From assembly GCF_024580955.1 (NCBI RefSeq), contig NZ_JANIKD010000012.1, positions 1 to 64,000 of the forward strand: a stretch of 64,000 nucleotides of DNA. The letters are read 5' to 3'. The DNA comes from Corynebacterium sp. 122RC1. GTDB taxonomy: Bacteria; Actinomycetota; Actinomycetes; Mycobacteriales; Mycobacteriaceae. Shown piece by piece: positions 37,100 to 46,033 of this stretch. Position numbers and translations under genes: made by a program. Every line of letters starts with the position of its first letter. Position 1 is the first letter of the stretch. The notes under the pieces are model-generated. The model saw only the letters and a list, made by a program, of their open reading frames with translations, was not told where the DNA came from and made no database searches.

Positions 37100-38659
37100 C
37101 TAGCGGACGTTCGCAGACTTGATGCGCTGCGTGATCTGCTGGATCTCGTTGTAGGTGTCGCGGCGCTCCTTGATCTCCGTGCGGATCTTGCGGTCGGAGT
37201 AAATGACGGTGGTGTGGTCCTTGTCAAAGTATTCACCGATACGCGGCAAGGAGAAGTCCGTGAGTTCGCGGCAGAGGTACATGGCGAGCTGCCGGGCGTG
37301 GGCAATCGCTCGCTTCTTGGAAGTTCCCTTGAGATCCGCGAGCGTGACCTTGAAGTATTCCGCGGTCACCTCCATGATCGACTCCACCGTCACCGCCACC
37401 GCCGCCTGCTCCGGCATCATGTCCCGCAGCGCAACCTGGGCATTTTCCAAGTTAATCGGCTGCTTGTTCAGGGAGGCATAGGCGGAGACGCGGATGAACG
37501 CACCCTCGAGCTCGCGGATGGAAGTGTTGAAGCGCGACGCGATGAGTTCCATCACCTCGCGGTCCGGCTGCAGACCTTCTGCCTGGGCCTTCTTGCTCAA
37601 AATCGCGATGCGCGTCTCCAGGTCCGGCGGGTAAATATCCGCGATCAGACCCGACTGGAAGCGGGTGCGCAGGCGGTCCTCCAGCGTGGTGAGCTGCTTC
37701 GGCGGGCGGTCAGAGGAGAGCACAATTTGCTTGTTGGCCTGCTGCAACGCGTTGAACGTGTGGAAGAACTCCTCCTGGGTACCCTCTTTGCCTTGGAGGA
37801 ACTGGATGTCATCAACCATGAGGATGTCTAGGTCGCGGTAGCGGCGCTTGAAGGATTCCTGGCGATCATCGCGCACGGAATTGATGTAGTCGTTCGTAAA
37901 TTCCTCACTGGAGACGTACTTAATCCGCAAACTTGGATCCAACTGCTGAGCATAGTTTCCAATTGCGTGCATAAGGTGCGTCTTGCCAAGGCCCGAATCA
38001 CCCCAAATGAACAACGGGTTGTAGGATCGCGCAGGCTTCTCAGCAACGGCAATAGCTGCGGAAAACGGCAACTTGTTGCTATCTGAAACCACGTAATTAT
38101 CAAACGTGTACGCGGGGTTCAGCAGCATAACCCTATTGGGATTATGCGCTGGCATCTCCCTGCGGTACCCGCCCACCGGCTGGTCATTCGCATGATCCAC
38201 ACGCCAGCGCTGCTCCCAGGAGTTCTCCGATGCCGGTGCTGGAGTTGGTGCTGGTGCCGGGGCTTGTGCTGGTGGTTCTGGATCTGGGTCCTGTTCCGGC
38301 TGGGGTTGGTGCTGGGGTTCGAAGGCCGGTGCCGGTGCTGGTGCAGGTTCCGGTGTTGGAGTTGGAATTGACGACGGTTCCGTGTGTGTTGTGCTCGTGG
38401 TGGTAATAGAAACCGCAACACTCATGGGCTTTCCGAGCACGTTGCTCAGTGCCTGGCGGATCGGTTCGCCAAGGTCATGCTCGATTAAGTCTTTGGTGCG
38501 CGCGTTGGGCACGGAAATGACAGCGATTCCCTCCAACAGTGCCGCTGGGGTGGCGAGTTGGAGATATGCGCGCTGTTGCGCGGAGACCTGTGGCAACTGC
38601 TCAATGACCTCGTGCCAAATTTGGTTGAGGTGCTGCGGGGCCAGCGAGGGGTCGGTCAC
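37100..38659 (-). CDS. dnaA: Chromosomal replication initiator DnaA
   Basis: A 519-residue initiator ATPase. Domain I (about 1-80) is followed by a long Pro/Ala/Gln/Glu-rich linker (about 90-150), the AAA+ domain with Walker A GDSGLGKT (220-227) and Walker B ILMVDDIQFL, and the C-terminal DNA-binding domain with DHTTVIYSDRKI. I chose GTG 38659, with AAGGA eight bases upstream; ATG 38668 lies directly on the ribosome binding site and adds three residues. The gene is transcribed away from the box-rich region at 38.7-38.9 kb. Confidence 0.98.
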   Translation of the reverse strand: MTDPSLAPQHLNQIWHEVIEQLPQVSAQQRAYLQLATPAALLEGIAVISVPNARTKDLIEHDLGEPIRQALSNVLGKPMSVAVSITTTSTTHTEPSSIPTPTPEPAPAPAPAFEPQHQPQPEQDPDPEPPAQAPAPAPTPAPASENSWEQRWRVDHANDQPVGGYRREMPAHNPNRVMLLNPAYTFDNYVVSDSNKLPFSAAIAVAEKPARSYNPLFIWGDSGLGKTHLMHAIGNYAQQLDPSLRIKYVSSEEFTNDYINSVRDDRQESFKRRYRDLDILMVDDIQFLQGKEGTQEEFFHTFNALQQANKQIVLSSDRPPKQLTTLEDRLRTRFQSGLIADIYPPDLETRIAILSKKAQAEGLQPDREVMELIASRFNTSIRELEGAFIRVSAYASLNKQPINLENAQVALRDMMPEQAAVAVTVESIMEVTAEYFKVTLADLKGTSKKRAIAHARQLAMYLCRELTDFSLPRIGEYFDKDHTTVIYSDRKIRTEIKERRDTYNEIQQITQRIKSANVR

Positions 38660-38689
38660 GGTTCTCATCCTTGAGTTGACGAATTAGTT

Positions 38690-38960
38690 GGTGCGAAGGT
38701 GCTTTTAAGAACTTTTTCACAATTCAAAAACTCACCTGACCATGTATTCCACAATGTTTTCCACAGGTGTGGAAAACGCATTTCACAACGGCTGTGGAAA
38801 AAGTTATTCACAAGTATTCCACAACCCTGTGGAAAACTACTAACCGTTCGTGAAGGCTTTGACCTGCGTATTTGCACACAAATTGTCAAAGTCTCAACTG
38901 ACACTTGAGAGTTTTCCACAGTTTGCGTATCCCACAGGCTGTGAAAAATGCTTCTGTAAA
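38690..38960. other. oriC: Replication origin oriC (dnaA-rpmH intergenic DnaA-box array)
   Basis: Nine DnaA-box-like 9-mers in both orientations: 38745-38753 (TATTCCACA), 38757-38765 (TTTTCCACA), 38768-38776, 38793-38801 and 38828-38836 (TGTGGAAAA), 38804-38812 (TTATTCACA), 38815-38823 (TATTCCACA), 38912-38920 (TTTTCCACA) and 38928-38936 (TATCCCACA). A/T-rich stretches beside them (38701-38735) could unwind. Location between dnaA and rpmH, with ori-proximal genes diverging on both sides, supports oriC. Confidence 0.9.
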
Positions 38961-39384
38961 TCAGTGATACACGGCTTCTTTCCCCAGTGTCCACCTGCTA
39001 ACGGCACGCCAATCGGTGCGCGTGCGTGTCGCGGCACGTTCTTGGCTGATTCTCAGATCCGCAGCGGGATCTTGTGGGATGGCGAGGGAGCCGGAGCAGA
39101 TGGCATCAACGCTAGTGAATTGCAAAAAATTCACCGCCACCCCGTTGCAGCCCGGCAAAAGACACTGATGAAATTACATTTTTGTGATTTCAGGGGTAGC
39201 GGCGGGGGATGCACTTTGGAGCGCGTGTCGATTTTGTGTGCAGGCGAAAACTCGCGTAGGCTGTTGGAGTCTGTTACTGCACCCCATAACCATATGGCGT
39301 GCGGCATGCGTTGCTCGCTGCCCCTGCGATGGCCTAATTGCGCCGCCGCAATGGATTTTTGAGCTCGCAACAATATCCAACTTT
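38961..39384. other. Intergenic stretch between oriC and rpmH, no gene seen
   Basis: About 420 bp with no open frame that has a ribosome binding site or family similarity. It should contain the rpmH promoter, which I could not assign with confidence. No repeats stand out. Confidence 0.4.
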
Positions 39385-39415
39385 GGGTGATCCACCGCTA
39401 TCGGTGCGATCACCC
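39385..39415 (+). promoter_or_regulatory. Strong hairpin in the rpmH leader
   Basis: GGGTGATC-CACCG-CTAT-CGGTG-C-GATCACCC forms a 13-bp stem with one bulged base and a 4-base loop, 28 bp upstream of the rpmH start. There is no T run after it, so it is not a standard terminator. Confidence 0.7.
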
Positions 39416-39443
39416 GCATTACATCACTATAGGAGTGTTTACC

Positions 39444-39587
39444 GTGGCAAAGGGTAAGCGGACGTTCCAGCCGAACAACCGTCGTCGCGCAAAGAAGCAC
39501 GGCTTCCGCATTCGTATGCGCACCCGTGCTGGTCGCGCAATTGTAGCTGCACGTCGTCGTAAGGGCCGTGCAAGCCTGACCGCGTAA
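39444..39587 (+). CDS. rpmH: Ribosomal protein bL34
   Basis: A 47-residue, very basic ribosomal protein with the hallmark [20 protein letters not shown] and the C-terminal [18 protein letters not shown]. The start is GTG 39444, with AGGAG ten bases upstream (39431-39435). First gene of the conserved rpmH-rnpA-yidD-yidC-rsmG-parA-parB block. Confidence 0.98.
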   Translation: MAKGKRTFQPNNRRRAKKHGFRIRMRTRAGRAIVAARRRKGRASLTA

Positions 39588-39617
39588 ATTTTTTACGCTT
39601 CAAGCACATCCACGACG

Positions 39618-39977
39618 GTGCTTCCTCCCCAACACAAGCTCACCAATTCCGAGGCGTTCAAAGCAGCAATTCGGAAAGGTAAGCACGCGGGGCGGAGCAC
39701 CGTCGTTGTGCATATTCGGCTGGTAGAACACCAAATCGCCATCACCGGCGGCCCCAAAATGGGCCTCGTTGTCTCCAAAGCCATCGGTAACGCCGTCACC
39801 AGGCATCGGGTATCACGGCAACTGCGCCACGCATTCATGCGCCACTGCCACCTGCTGCCCCGCAACGCGGAAGTAGTACTTCGAGCCCTGCCGCCTATCG
39901 ACGTCGCCACGGCACAGCAGGTGGATCAGGATGTCCTGGCGGGTATCGAAAAAGCGCTGCGAAAGGCAGGGCTGTGA
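39618..39977 (+). CDS. rnpA: Ribonuclease P protein component
   Basis: A 119-residue basic protein that assists the RNase P RNA in maturing tRNA 5' ends. The signature is [12 protein letters not shown] (RNR motif variant) after [10 protein letters not shown]. The start is GTG 39618. The stop overlaps the yidD start (GTGATG), indicating coupling. Confidence 0.95.
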   Translation: MLPPQHKLTNSEAFKAAIRKGKHAGRSTVVVHIRLVEHQIAITGGPKMGLVVSKAIGNAVTRHRVSRQLRHAFMRHCHLLPRNAEVVLRALPPIDVATAQQVDQDVLAGIEKALRKAGL

Positions 39978-40210
39978 TGAAACGGCTGCTCATCGGCGCG
40001 GTTCGGTTTTACCAAAACTATATTTCCCCCCTTAAGATGGGGTCTACCTGCCGTTTCGAACCAACCTGTAGTGCATACGCCATTCAAGCGCTTTCTGAGC
40101 GCGGCGCACTGGTGGGCAGCGTGCTCACGCTGGTTCGGCTAAGCAAGTGCGGTCCCTGGCACCCCGGAGGCTTTGATCCGGTGATGCCAAAACAATCAAA
40201 GGAGCAATAG
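39974..40210 (+). CDS. yidD: Membrane protein insertion efficiency factor YidD
   Basis: A 78-residue protein with the family pattern [29 protein letters not shown] and [13 protein letters not shown], including the conserved cysteines. It assists YidC-dependent membrane insertion. The start is GTG 39974 or ATG 39977. It is followed five bases later by yidC. Confidence 0.95.
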   Translation: MMKRLLIGAVRFYQNYISPLKMGSTCRFEPTCSAYAIQALSERGALVGSVLTLVRLSKCGPWHPGGFDPVMPKQSKEQ

Positions 40211-40215
40211 AAGAC

Positions 40216-41166
40216 GTGCTGGACTTCGTTTACTACACCATTGCCGGCATCTTGTGGTTCTGGCATAAAGCAGTGAGCTTTGTGATGTCACCAGACTCCG
40301 GATGGTCCTGGGTGCTCGCCATTGTGCTGCTCACCTTCACCATCCGCCTTGTACTGGTGCGCCCAATGCTCAACCAGATGCGCTCTATGCGCAAGATGCA
40401 GGAACTGCAGCCGCAAATGCAGGAGATTCGCAAAAAGTACGCGAATGACCAGCAGAAGATGATGCAGGAAACTCGCAAGCTGCAGCAGGAATCCGGCGTA
40501 AACCCACTGCGTGGCTGCCTGCCAGTACTTGTGCAGATGCCAGTGTTCATTGGCCTGTTCCACGTGTTGCGCTCCTTTAACCGTACCGGTACCGGCACCG
40601 GCCAGCTCGGCCTCGATCCAGAGCTCAACCGCCAACTGCCCAACTACGTGTTTTCTGCTGACGACGTCCAATCTTTCCTGGACGCTCGCCTGTTTGGAGT
40701 TCCCCTCTCCGCATACATCTCCATGCCGCAGGACATGTATGACGCCTTCTCCCCAGTGGACTTCACGCGCTTTGACATCGCCCTGGTGGCCGCACCGCTG
40801 ATTCTCATCATCGTGGTGGCAACCCACCTCAACGCCCGTATGTCCGTGACCCGCCAGAAGCGTCGCCTGGAGTCCGGCCTGCAGAAGCGCCCAGACAATG
40901 ACCAAATGGCTATGCAGATGGACATGATGAACCGCATGATGATGTGGTTCCTGCCGCTGACGATCCTGTTCACCGGCGTGCTGTGGCACCTGGGCCTGCT
41001 GTTCTACATGGTGGCAAACAACATCTGGACCTTCTTCCAGCAGCGCTGGATTTTCTCCAAGATTGACGCCGAAGAGGCAGAGGAGATCGCGGCCAAGAAG
41101 GAAGCCAAGCGCGCAAGCGCCCCACGTCCTGGCCAGCGCCCAAACAATCCAAAGAAGCGCCGCTAA
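40216..41166 (+). CDS. yidC: Membrane protein insertase YidC
   Basis: A 316-residue insertase of the Oxa1/YidC family, without the large periplasmic domain, as in Gram-positives. Visible are a first membrane helix, LLTFTIRLVLVRPM (with the groove Arg), the cytoplasmic helical hairpin (MRSMRKMQELQPQMQEIRKK), GCLPVLVQMPVFIGLFHVL and the later helices around residues 190-275. The C-terminal tail is basic (KKEAKRASAPRPGQRP). GTG start. A terminator follows at 41182. Confidence 0.96.
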   Translation: MLDFVYYTIAGILWFWHKAVSFVMSPDSGWSWVLAIVLLTFTIRLVLVRPMLNQMRSMRKMQELQPQMQEIRKKYANDQQKMMQETRKLQQESGVNPLRGCLPVLVQMPVFIGLFHVLRSFNRTGTGTGQLGLDPELNRQLPNYVFSADDVQSFLDARLFGVPLSAYISMPQDMYDAFSPVDFTRFDIALVAAPLILIIVVATHLNARMSVTRQKRRLESGLQKRPDNDQMAMQMDMMNRMMMWFLPLTILFTGVLWHLGLLFYMVANNIWTFFQQRWIFSKIDAEEAEEIAAKKEAKRASAPRPGQRPNNPKKRR

Positions 41167-41181
41167 TTCACCCCGCACAAG

Positions 41182-41203
41182 GCCCGCTCAGGCGGGCTTT
41201 TTT
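41182..41203 (+). terminator. Terminator after yidC
   Basis: GCCCGC-TCAG-GCGGGC followed by CTTTTTT. Confidence 0.9.
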
Positions 41204-41262
41204 GCTGCTTGGATGCCGTGTCCGGGCCCCGTGCTACCGTAAGCAACGAATGAAAAAAGGAA

Positions 41263-41278
41263 GGTTTCACGTGAAACA
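41263..41278. other. parS-like site in the rsmG start region (15/16)
   Basis: GGTTTCACGTGAAACA differs from the parS consensus only at the first base. The GTG start proposed for rsmG is inside it. Confidence 0.88.
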
Positions 41279-41942
41279 TTCAAAAAATGAGGCTCCCACC
41301 ATGCCCGCTACCTCACAGTCTGAGGGCATGCCAGCGGTAGCTGCGGAGATTTTTGGTGAGCGCCTACCCCTGGCTCAGGCCTATCACGAGCTCTTGGCCA
41401 CCGACGGCTCAACCCGTGGCTTCATCGGCCCTCGGGAAGTCCCACGGTTGTGGGAACGGCACCTGCTGAACTGCGCCGTGATCGGTGAGGCCATGGAGGA
41501 GTTTTCCACTGTGGCGGACATTGGTTCCGGCGCGGGTCTGCCGGGCATCCCCCTTGCCATCGCGCGCCCGGACCTCAGTATTACGCTCATTGAGCCTCTG
41601 CTGAAGCGCTCGGTGTTCCTGGGAGAAGTCAAGGAAAAGCTTGAACTGAGTAATGTCACCGTGATCCGTGGTCGGGCTGAAGAAGTCAGAGGCCAAATGG
41701 ACCCAGTAGAGGTGGTAACCTCCCGCGCGGTTGCCCCTTTGGGCAAGCTGGCCAAGTGGTCCTTACCCTTAGTAGCTCCCGGTGGCAGGATGATTGCGAT
41801 GAAGGGCGCCAGTGTGGAAGAAGAGCTCACCAGGGATGCCCAAGAGATTAAAAAGGCTGGTGGCACGGACGCGAAAATCTATACCGTCGGCGCGCTGCTG
41901 GAGCAGCCAACCACTGTGATTTCCATCAGGAAGCGCCGTTGA
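41271..41942 (+). CDS. rsmG: 16S rRNA (guanine527-N7)-methyltransferase RsmG
   Basis: A 223-residue SAM-dependent methyltransferase (GidB). The SAM site is VADIGSGAGLPGIPLAIARPD, followed by LIEPLLKRSVFLGEV and VTSRAVAPLGKLAKWSLPL. I chose GTG 41271, preceded by AAAGGAAGG at a six-base distance; ATG 41250 and ATG 41301 are in-frame alternatives. With the GTG start the first codons lie within a parS-like sequence. Loss of RsmG confers low-level streptomycin resistance in other bacteria. It precedes parA by 48 bp. Confidence 0.95.
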   Translation: MKHSKNEAPTMPATSQSEGMPAVAAEIFGERLPLAQAYHELLATDGSTRGFIGPREVPRLWERHLLNCAVIGEAMEEFSTVADIGSGAGLPGIPLAIARPDLSITLIEPLLKRSVFLGEVKEKLELSNVTVIRGRAEEVRGQMDPVEVVTSRAVAPLGKLAKWSLPLVAPGGRMIAMKGASVEEELTRDAQEIKKAGGTDAKIYTVGALLEQPTTVISIRKRR

Positions 41943-41990
41943 GAGCGTGTACTAGAGTAGATACGAACTCTCCACATAAAGAAGGGACGC

Positions 41991-42914
41991 ATGGACGAGC
42001 ACAACTGGGATGACACCCCGATTGCCGCAGCGGCACGCCGCGCGGCGCAGGTTCTCACACCCAACGCACTGTCACTACCGCGCCCTGAATCACCGCGCAG
42101 GCTCACCGTGGCAAACCAAAAAGGCGGCGTGGGGAAAACCACGAGCTCGGTGAACCTCGCTGCAGGTCTGGCGATCGGCGGGCTCAAGGTGCTCGTGGTG
42201 GACCTCGACCCCCAGGGCAACGCCTCCACCGCGCTCGGCGTGGATCACCGCGCAGGCACGCTTTCCAGTTATGAGGTCCTGATCGGTGAATGCCAACCCG
42301 CAGAGGCCATGGCCCAATCCACCGCCAGCGAAAACCTCTACTGCATCCCCGCCACTATTGACCTCGCGGGCGCAGAGATCGAGCTTGTTTCCATGGTTCG
42401 CCGCGAATACCGCTTGGCCGATGCCCTGGATGAGTTCGTCCGCGAACAGGGTTTTGACTACGTGTTTATTGACTGCCCCCCTTCCCTTGGGTTGCTCACC
42501 ATCAACGCGATGAATGCCGTTGACGAGGTCTTGATCCCTATCCAGTGCGAATACTATGCGCTAGAGGGTGTGGGTCAGTTGCTTAACAACATTACGATGA
42601 TCCGCCAGCACCTCAACCCCAACCTGCACATCTCCGCAATTCTGCTTACGATGTATGACGCCCGCACCAAACTGGCGGAGCAGGTAAGTGAAGAGGTCCG
42701 CGGCCACTTTGGTGACGTCGTATTGCGCACCAAAATCCCGCGCAGCGTGAAAGTTTCGGAAGCCCCTGGCTACGGGCAGACCGTGTTGCAGTACGACCCC
42801 GGCTCGCGGGGTGCACTCGCGTACCTCGACGCGGCAAAGGAGCTCGCCACCCGCGGGGACTACCTCCCCACTGAGGACAGCGCCCCCATCGGGCAAGCCC
42901 CCACCAAGCAATAA
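41991..42914 (+). CDS. parA: Chromosome partitioning ATPase ParA
   Basis: A 307-residue Walker-type ATPase that moves ParB-parS complexes. The deviant Walker A is KGGVGKTT (44-51), with NQ before it; other motifs are VVDLDPQGNAS and FIDCPPSLGLLTINA. The N-terminal 35 residues are an extension. An AAGGGA site precedes the ATG. It is 12 bp upstream of parB. Confidence 0.97.
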   Translation: MDEHNWDDTPIAAAARRAAQVLTPNALSLPRPESPRRLTVANQKGGVGKTTSSVNLAAGLAIGGLKVLVVDLDPQGNASTALGVDHRAGTLSSYEVLIGECQPAEAMAQSTASENLYCIPATIDLAGAEIELVSMVRREYRLADALDEFVREQGFDYVFIDCPPSLGLLTINAMNAVDEVLIPIQCEYYALEGVGQLLNNITMIRQHLNPNLHISAILLTMYDARTKLAEQVSEEVRGHFGDVVLRTKIPRSVKVSEAPGYGQTVLQYDPGSRGALAYLDAAKELATRGDYLPTEDSAPIGQAPTKQ

Positions 42915-42926
42915 TCTGGAGAAAAC

Positions 42927-43889
42927 ATGGCACAGGAAACCCGCAAAGGCGGACTCGGCCGCGGCCTCGCGGCACTGATCACCGCAGGCCCACAGCCAGG
43001 CTCCAAGCTTGGCGACGACGCGGCGGACATCGTCATCGGGGAAAAGGGCGCGCCCAAGAAAGCAGCCAACCCCATCCTCGCCGAGGCGGCCAAAGCAACA
43101 GTGAGCTACCGCGAAATCCCCGTGGGCCTGATCAGCCCCAACTCCCGCAACCCGCGCACCGTATTTGATGAAGACGAGCTGGATGAGCTCGTGCACTCCA
43201 TCAAGGAGTTCGGCCTCCTCCAACCAATCGTGGTGCGTGAACAGGGCAAAGACCAATACGAGATCATCATGGGCGAGCGCCGCTGGCGCGCCTCCACGAA
43301 AGCCGGCCTCAAGCGCATCCCCGCACTCGTGCGCCAAACTGACGACGCCAACATGCTCCGCGACGCCCTGCTGGAAAACATCCACCGCGTCCAACTCAAC
43401 CCCCTGGAAGAAGCAGCCGCCTACCAGCAGCTTCTCCAAGAGTTCGGCGTGACCCAAAACGAGCTCGCAGACCGCTTGGGCCGCTCCCGCCCTGTGATCA
43501 CCAACATGATCCGCCTCATGAGCCTGCCCGTGGACGTCCAGCGCAAAGTCGCGGCCGGCGTGCTTTCCGGGGGCCACGCCCGTGCCCTGCTGGGCTTGAA
43601 GGCGGGAGCAAAGGCGCAGGAAGCCCTCGCTGCCCGCGTCGTTGCCGAAGGGCTGAGCGTGCGCGCCACTGAGGAAGCCGTGACCCTGGCCAACCGTGGC
43701 GAAGCCCCGGCACCCACCAAGCGCCCCAAGGCCGCAACGCCAGAGTTCTTCAGCAACGCCGCCTCCAGCCTTGCCGATGAGCTGGACACCAAGGTGTCCG
43801 TGAGCGTGGGTAAGCGCAAAGGCAAGATCGTGGTGGAGTTCGGCGGCAAAGAGGACTTTGAGCGCATCATGGGGCTGTTGAAGGGCTAA
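42927..43889 (+). CDS. parB: Chromosome partitioning protein ParB
   Basis: A 320-residue CTP-binding DNA clamp that loads at parS. Motifs are the CTP-binding GERRWRAS (box II), [14 protein letters not shown] (box III) and the helix-turn-helix region [21 protein letters not shown]. The C-terminal dimerisation domain ends [16 protein letters not shown]. The N-terminus [13 protein letters not shown] is the ParA-contacting segment. Its seven candidate sites lie in this window. Confidence 0.97.
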   Translation: MAQETRKGGLGRGLAALITAGPQPGSKLGDDAADIVIGEKGAPKKAANPILAEAAKATVSYREIPVGLISPNSRNPRTVFDEDELDELVHSIKEFGLLQPIVVREQGKDQYEIIMGERRWRASTKAGLKRIPALVRQTDDANMLRDALLENIHRVQLNPLEEAAAYQQLLQEFGVTQNELADRLGRSRPVITNMIRLMSLPVDVQRKVAAGVLSGGHARALLGLKAGAKAQEALAARVVAEGLSVRATEEAVTLANRGEAPAPTKRPKAATPEFFSNAASSLADELDTKVSVSVGKRKGKIVVEFGGKEDFERIMGLLKG

Positions 43890-43894
43890 CAGCC

Positions 43895-44524
43895 ATGGCC
43901 GCGCCACTGCATATTGAGGCCGTGAGCAAAGACAACGTGCTGGCCGCGCATCCCCTCGCCCTCAGCAGCGTGTTCTGGGAGCTCGCAGACCCCACCCTCA
44001 AGTGCGAGCCTGCCTTCGAAAAAGAAGCCTGGCTCCACGCCGCCCTCATGGACTACGGCGAGTGCGGCTTCCACCTCAAGACGCCTGTGGAAACCCTCGC
44101 CACCGTGCTGTTTTGCCACGCCAGCATGTGCCCCGGTGCCGCGCAACTGCCCAGCGGACCGCCCGCAGACGGCTTCGTGATCACCTCACTGTTCGCGCAG
44201 CCGCGCATCCAAGACATCGCCCCCGCCCTGTTGCTCGACGCCGCCATCATGGCCATCATGCGCCGTGGAGAAGACCACGTGGAAGCCTTCGGTTGGCGCG
44301 AAGACTTTGTGGAAGACCCCGAAAACCCCCAGCCAGAGGTGCTCGAAATCCTCGACCAAAGCCCGCGTATTGGCCTCATGAACTCCAACGCCCTGGAGGC
44401 CGCAGGGTTTGAGGTGGTCCACCCGCACCCCGCGCTGCCACGCTACCGCCTGGAGCTACCGCCCAAACGTGAGCTGCTGGTGGCCTATGAGGTTTCGTGT
44501 TTGACGAGCTCGTCGAACTTATAA
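43895..44524 (+). CDS. Conserved parB-linked GNAT-like protein
   Basis: A 209-residue protein in the position of Rv3916c of M. tuberculosis, between parB and cwlM. The segments ATVLFCHASMCPGAAQLPSG, VITSLFAQPRIQDIAPALLLDAAIM and NALEAAGFEVVHPHPALPRYRLELP resemble an acetyltransferase-type fold without a clear acetyl-CoA loop. The function is unknown. It starts 5 bp after parB, and its 3' end overlaps the convergent cwlM gene by 40 bp. Confidence 0.75.
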   Translation: MAAPLHIEAVSKDNVLAAHPLALSSVFWELADPTLKCEPAFEKEAWLHAALMDYGECGFHLKTPVETLATVLFCHASMCPGAAQLPSGPPADGFVITSLFAQPRIQDIAPALLLDAAIMAIMRRGEDHVEAFGWREDFVEDPENPQPEVLEILDQSPRIGLMNSNALEAAGFEVVHPHPALPRYRLELPPKRELLVAYEVSCLTSSSNL

Positions 44525-45654
44525 GTGCCGGTAGTGTGGGTGTCCTCGTCCAGTAGGTAGAGGCGTTTGACGGCAACTACGATGGCCTCGGCGATGGCGT
44601 CGCGAGCCTTGGGGTCGGTGAGTATGGAAACGTCGCCGGGGTTGGTGAGGTAACCAACCACCACTTCCACCGTTGGCATCTCAGTGATGCGCAACAGATC
44701 CCAGGTGCGGCCGTGGGCGCCGCAGTTGTTCAGCGCTGTGCGGGCAGCGATTTCGCGCTGGATGAAGCCGGAAAGGAGCTCACCGGTGATTGAGCTCTGG
44801 CCGGATTCCGAACCAAAGTAGAAGCTCGCCACGCCATTGGCCTTTTGATTGTGGTACTGGTCCGCCTGCAGGCTGATCATGAGGTCCGCGCCAAAAGCAT
44901 TGGCCATGTTCGCGCGGTCGGCGTAGCTGGGGTCATCCTGACGGGTGCGGGAAAGAATTGTTTCCACCCCGGCTGCGATCATTCGGCCTTCCACCCTGGT
45001 GGCGAGGTCCCAGATGATCTCTTCCTCAGTGATTTGCCCATAAGGGCCGTTCACGCTTTGGCCCCGGTTGCTCCCGCCCAACGCCGGGTCCACCACCACG
45101 CGTTTGCCGGCGAGTTGCGGGCCGGACTCGCGCATACGCTCGCGCTCGCGCAGGGCGTGGGGGTTGCCGCCGGTGATGCGGCGGCCGAGGCGGCCGAAGG
45201 CGCGGATGGTTTCTGGCCCGCAGATGCCGTCTGTGCGCAGCCCGTAGTTCATCTGGTAGTTCATGAGGGCGGCGTGGGTTTGCTCGCCAAATCGGCCGTC
45301 CAGACGGTCCGGGTAAAAGCCCAGCTCTTGGAGTTGGGATTGGAGTTGGGCTACGTCGTCGCCAACCATGAGATTGCCGGGGTGGTATTGCAGCACCCTG
45401 GAGCCTAGGCGGTAGGAGGCTTCCCGGATGACGCGCAGCGTGGCGTCATTGATAGCCCCGGAGGCGATGATGCCTCGGGACTGCTGGAAGCTGCGCAGGG
45501 CGTCTGCGAGGGTTTCATCGAAGAGGAGGTCTGCTTCGGTGAAGCTGTCCTTGGTGACGGTGGCGTCGGTGGGCAAATGGCCCAACTTAGCGAGTGCGAT
45601 CCTGACCTCGGCGACCCGTGGGCTGCGGTCACCTACCTGCAAGATGTCAGACAC
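44485..45654 (-). CDS. cwlM: CwlM, amidase-like regulator of peptidoglycan synthesis
   Basis: A 389-residue cytoplasmic protein with two peptidoglycan-binding-1-like repeats (about 1-160) and an amidase_3 domain (about 180-370). In active amidase_3 enzymes zinc is held by DPGHGG, an E and a later H (SIHAN type). Here these read DPALGGS and LQAD: both histidines are missing, while the E region (ITEEEI) remains. This agrees with CwlM acting in mycobacteria as a PknB-phosphorylated activator of MurA and a partner of FhaA and MurJ, not as a hydrolase. The start is GTG with AAGGGAG upstream. No signal peptide. Confidence 0.9.
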   Translation of the reverse strand: MSDILQVGDRSPRVAEVRIALAKLGHLPTDATVTKDSFTEADLLFDETLADALRSFQQSRGIIASGAINDATLRVIREASYRLGSRVLQYHPGNLMVGDDVAQLQSQLQELGFYPDRLDGRFGEQTHAALMNYQMNYGLRTDGICGPETIRAFGRLGRRITGGNPHALRERERMRESGPQLAGKRVVVDPALGGSNRGQSVNGPYGQITEEEIIWDLATRVEGRMIAAGVETILSRTRQDDPSYADRANMANAFGADLMISLQADQYHNQKANGVASFYFGSESGQSSITGELLSGFIQREIAARTALNNCGAHGRTWDLLRITEMPTVEVVVGYLTNPGDVSILTDPKARDAIAEAIVVAVKRLYLLDEDTHTTGTYKFDELVKHETS

Positions 45655-45701
45655 ACTGCTCCCTTCTGGAATTCACTGGTTACTCTTGGCAAGGATAGCA
45701 G

Positions 45702-46025
45702 TCAGATGTGCGAGCGCAGCTTCGCCACGATGTTCGCCTTGGGTTGCAGGCCGATCATCTCATCCACCTTCGTGCCCTTTGCAAACACCATCATCGCGGG
45801 GATAGACATGATCTGGAACATTGCGGCCAGCTCGCGCTCCTCATCCACGTTCACCTTGGCGATCACCACTTCGTCGCCAAGCTCCTCTGCCACCTGCTCG
45901 AGCACAGGCCCCAGCTTCTTGCACGGCCCGCACCACTGCGCCCAAAAATCCACCAAGACGGGCTTTTCGGAGTCAATGACCGCGGAGCGGAAGGTGTCTT
46001 TGGTGACGTTGATGATCTGTGCCAT
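45702..46025 (-). CDS. trxA: Thioredoxin
   Basis: A 107-residue thioredoxin with active site WCGPC (C32, C35), cis-proline in MSIPAMMVFAKG. It reduces protein disulfides in the cytoplasm and is itself reduced by the adjacent TrxB. It is 8 bp downstream of trxB. The gene corresponds to trxC of the Rv3914 position. Confidence 0.97.
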   Translation of the reverse strand: MAQIINVTKDTFRSAVIDSEKPVLVDFWAQWCGPCKKLGPVLEQVAEELGDEVVIAKVNVDEERELAAMFQIMSIPAMMVFAKGTKVDEMIGLQPKANIVAKLRSHI

Positions 46026-46033
46026 GGGTGATC

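Noticed and set aside
38850-39362. Open frames between oriC and rpmH
   Set aside because: No ribosome binding site, no recognisable motif, odd composition; probably non-coding.
42561-43907. 448-codon open frame antisense to parA/parB
   Set aside because: Mirror frame of two well-supported genes, low-complexity content.
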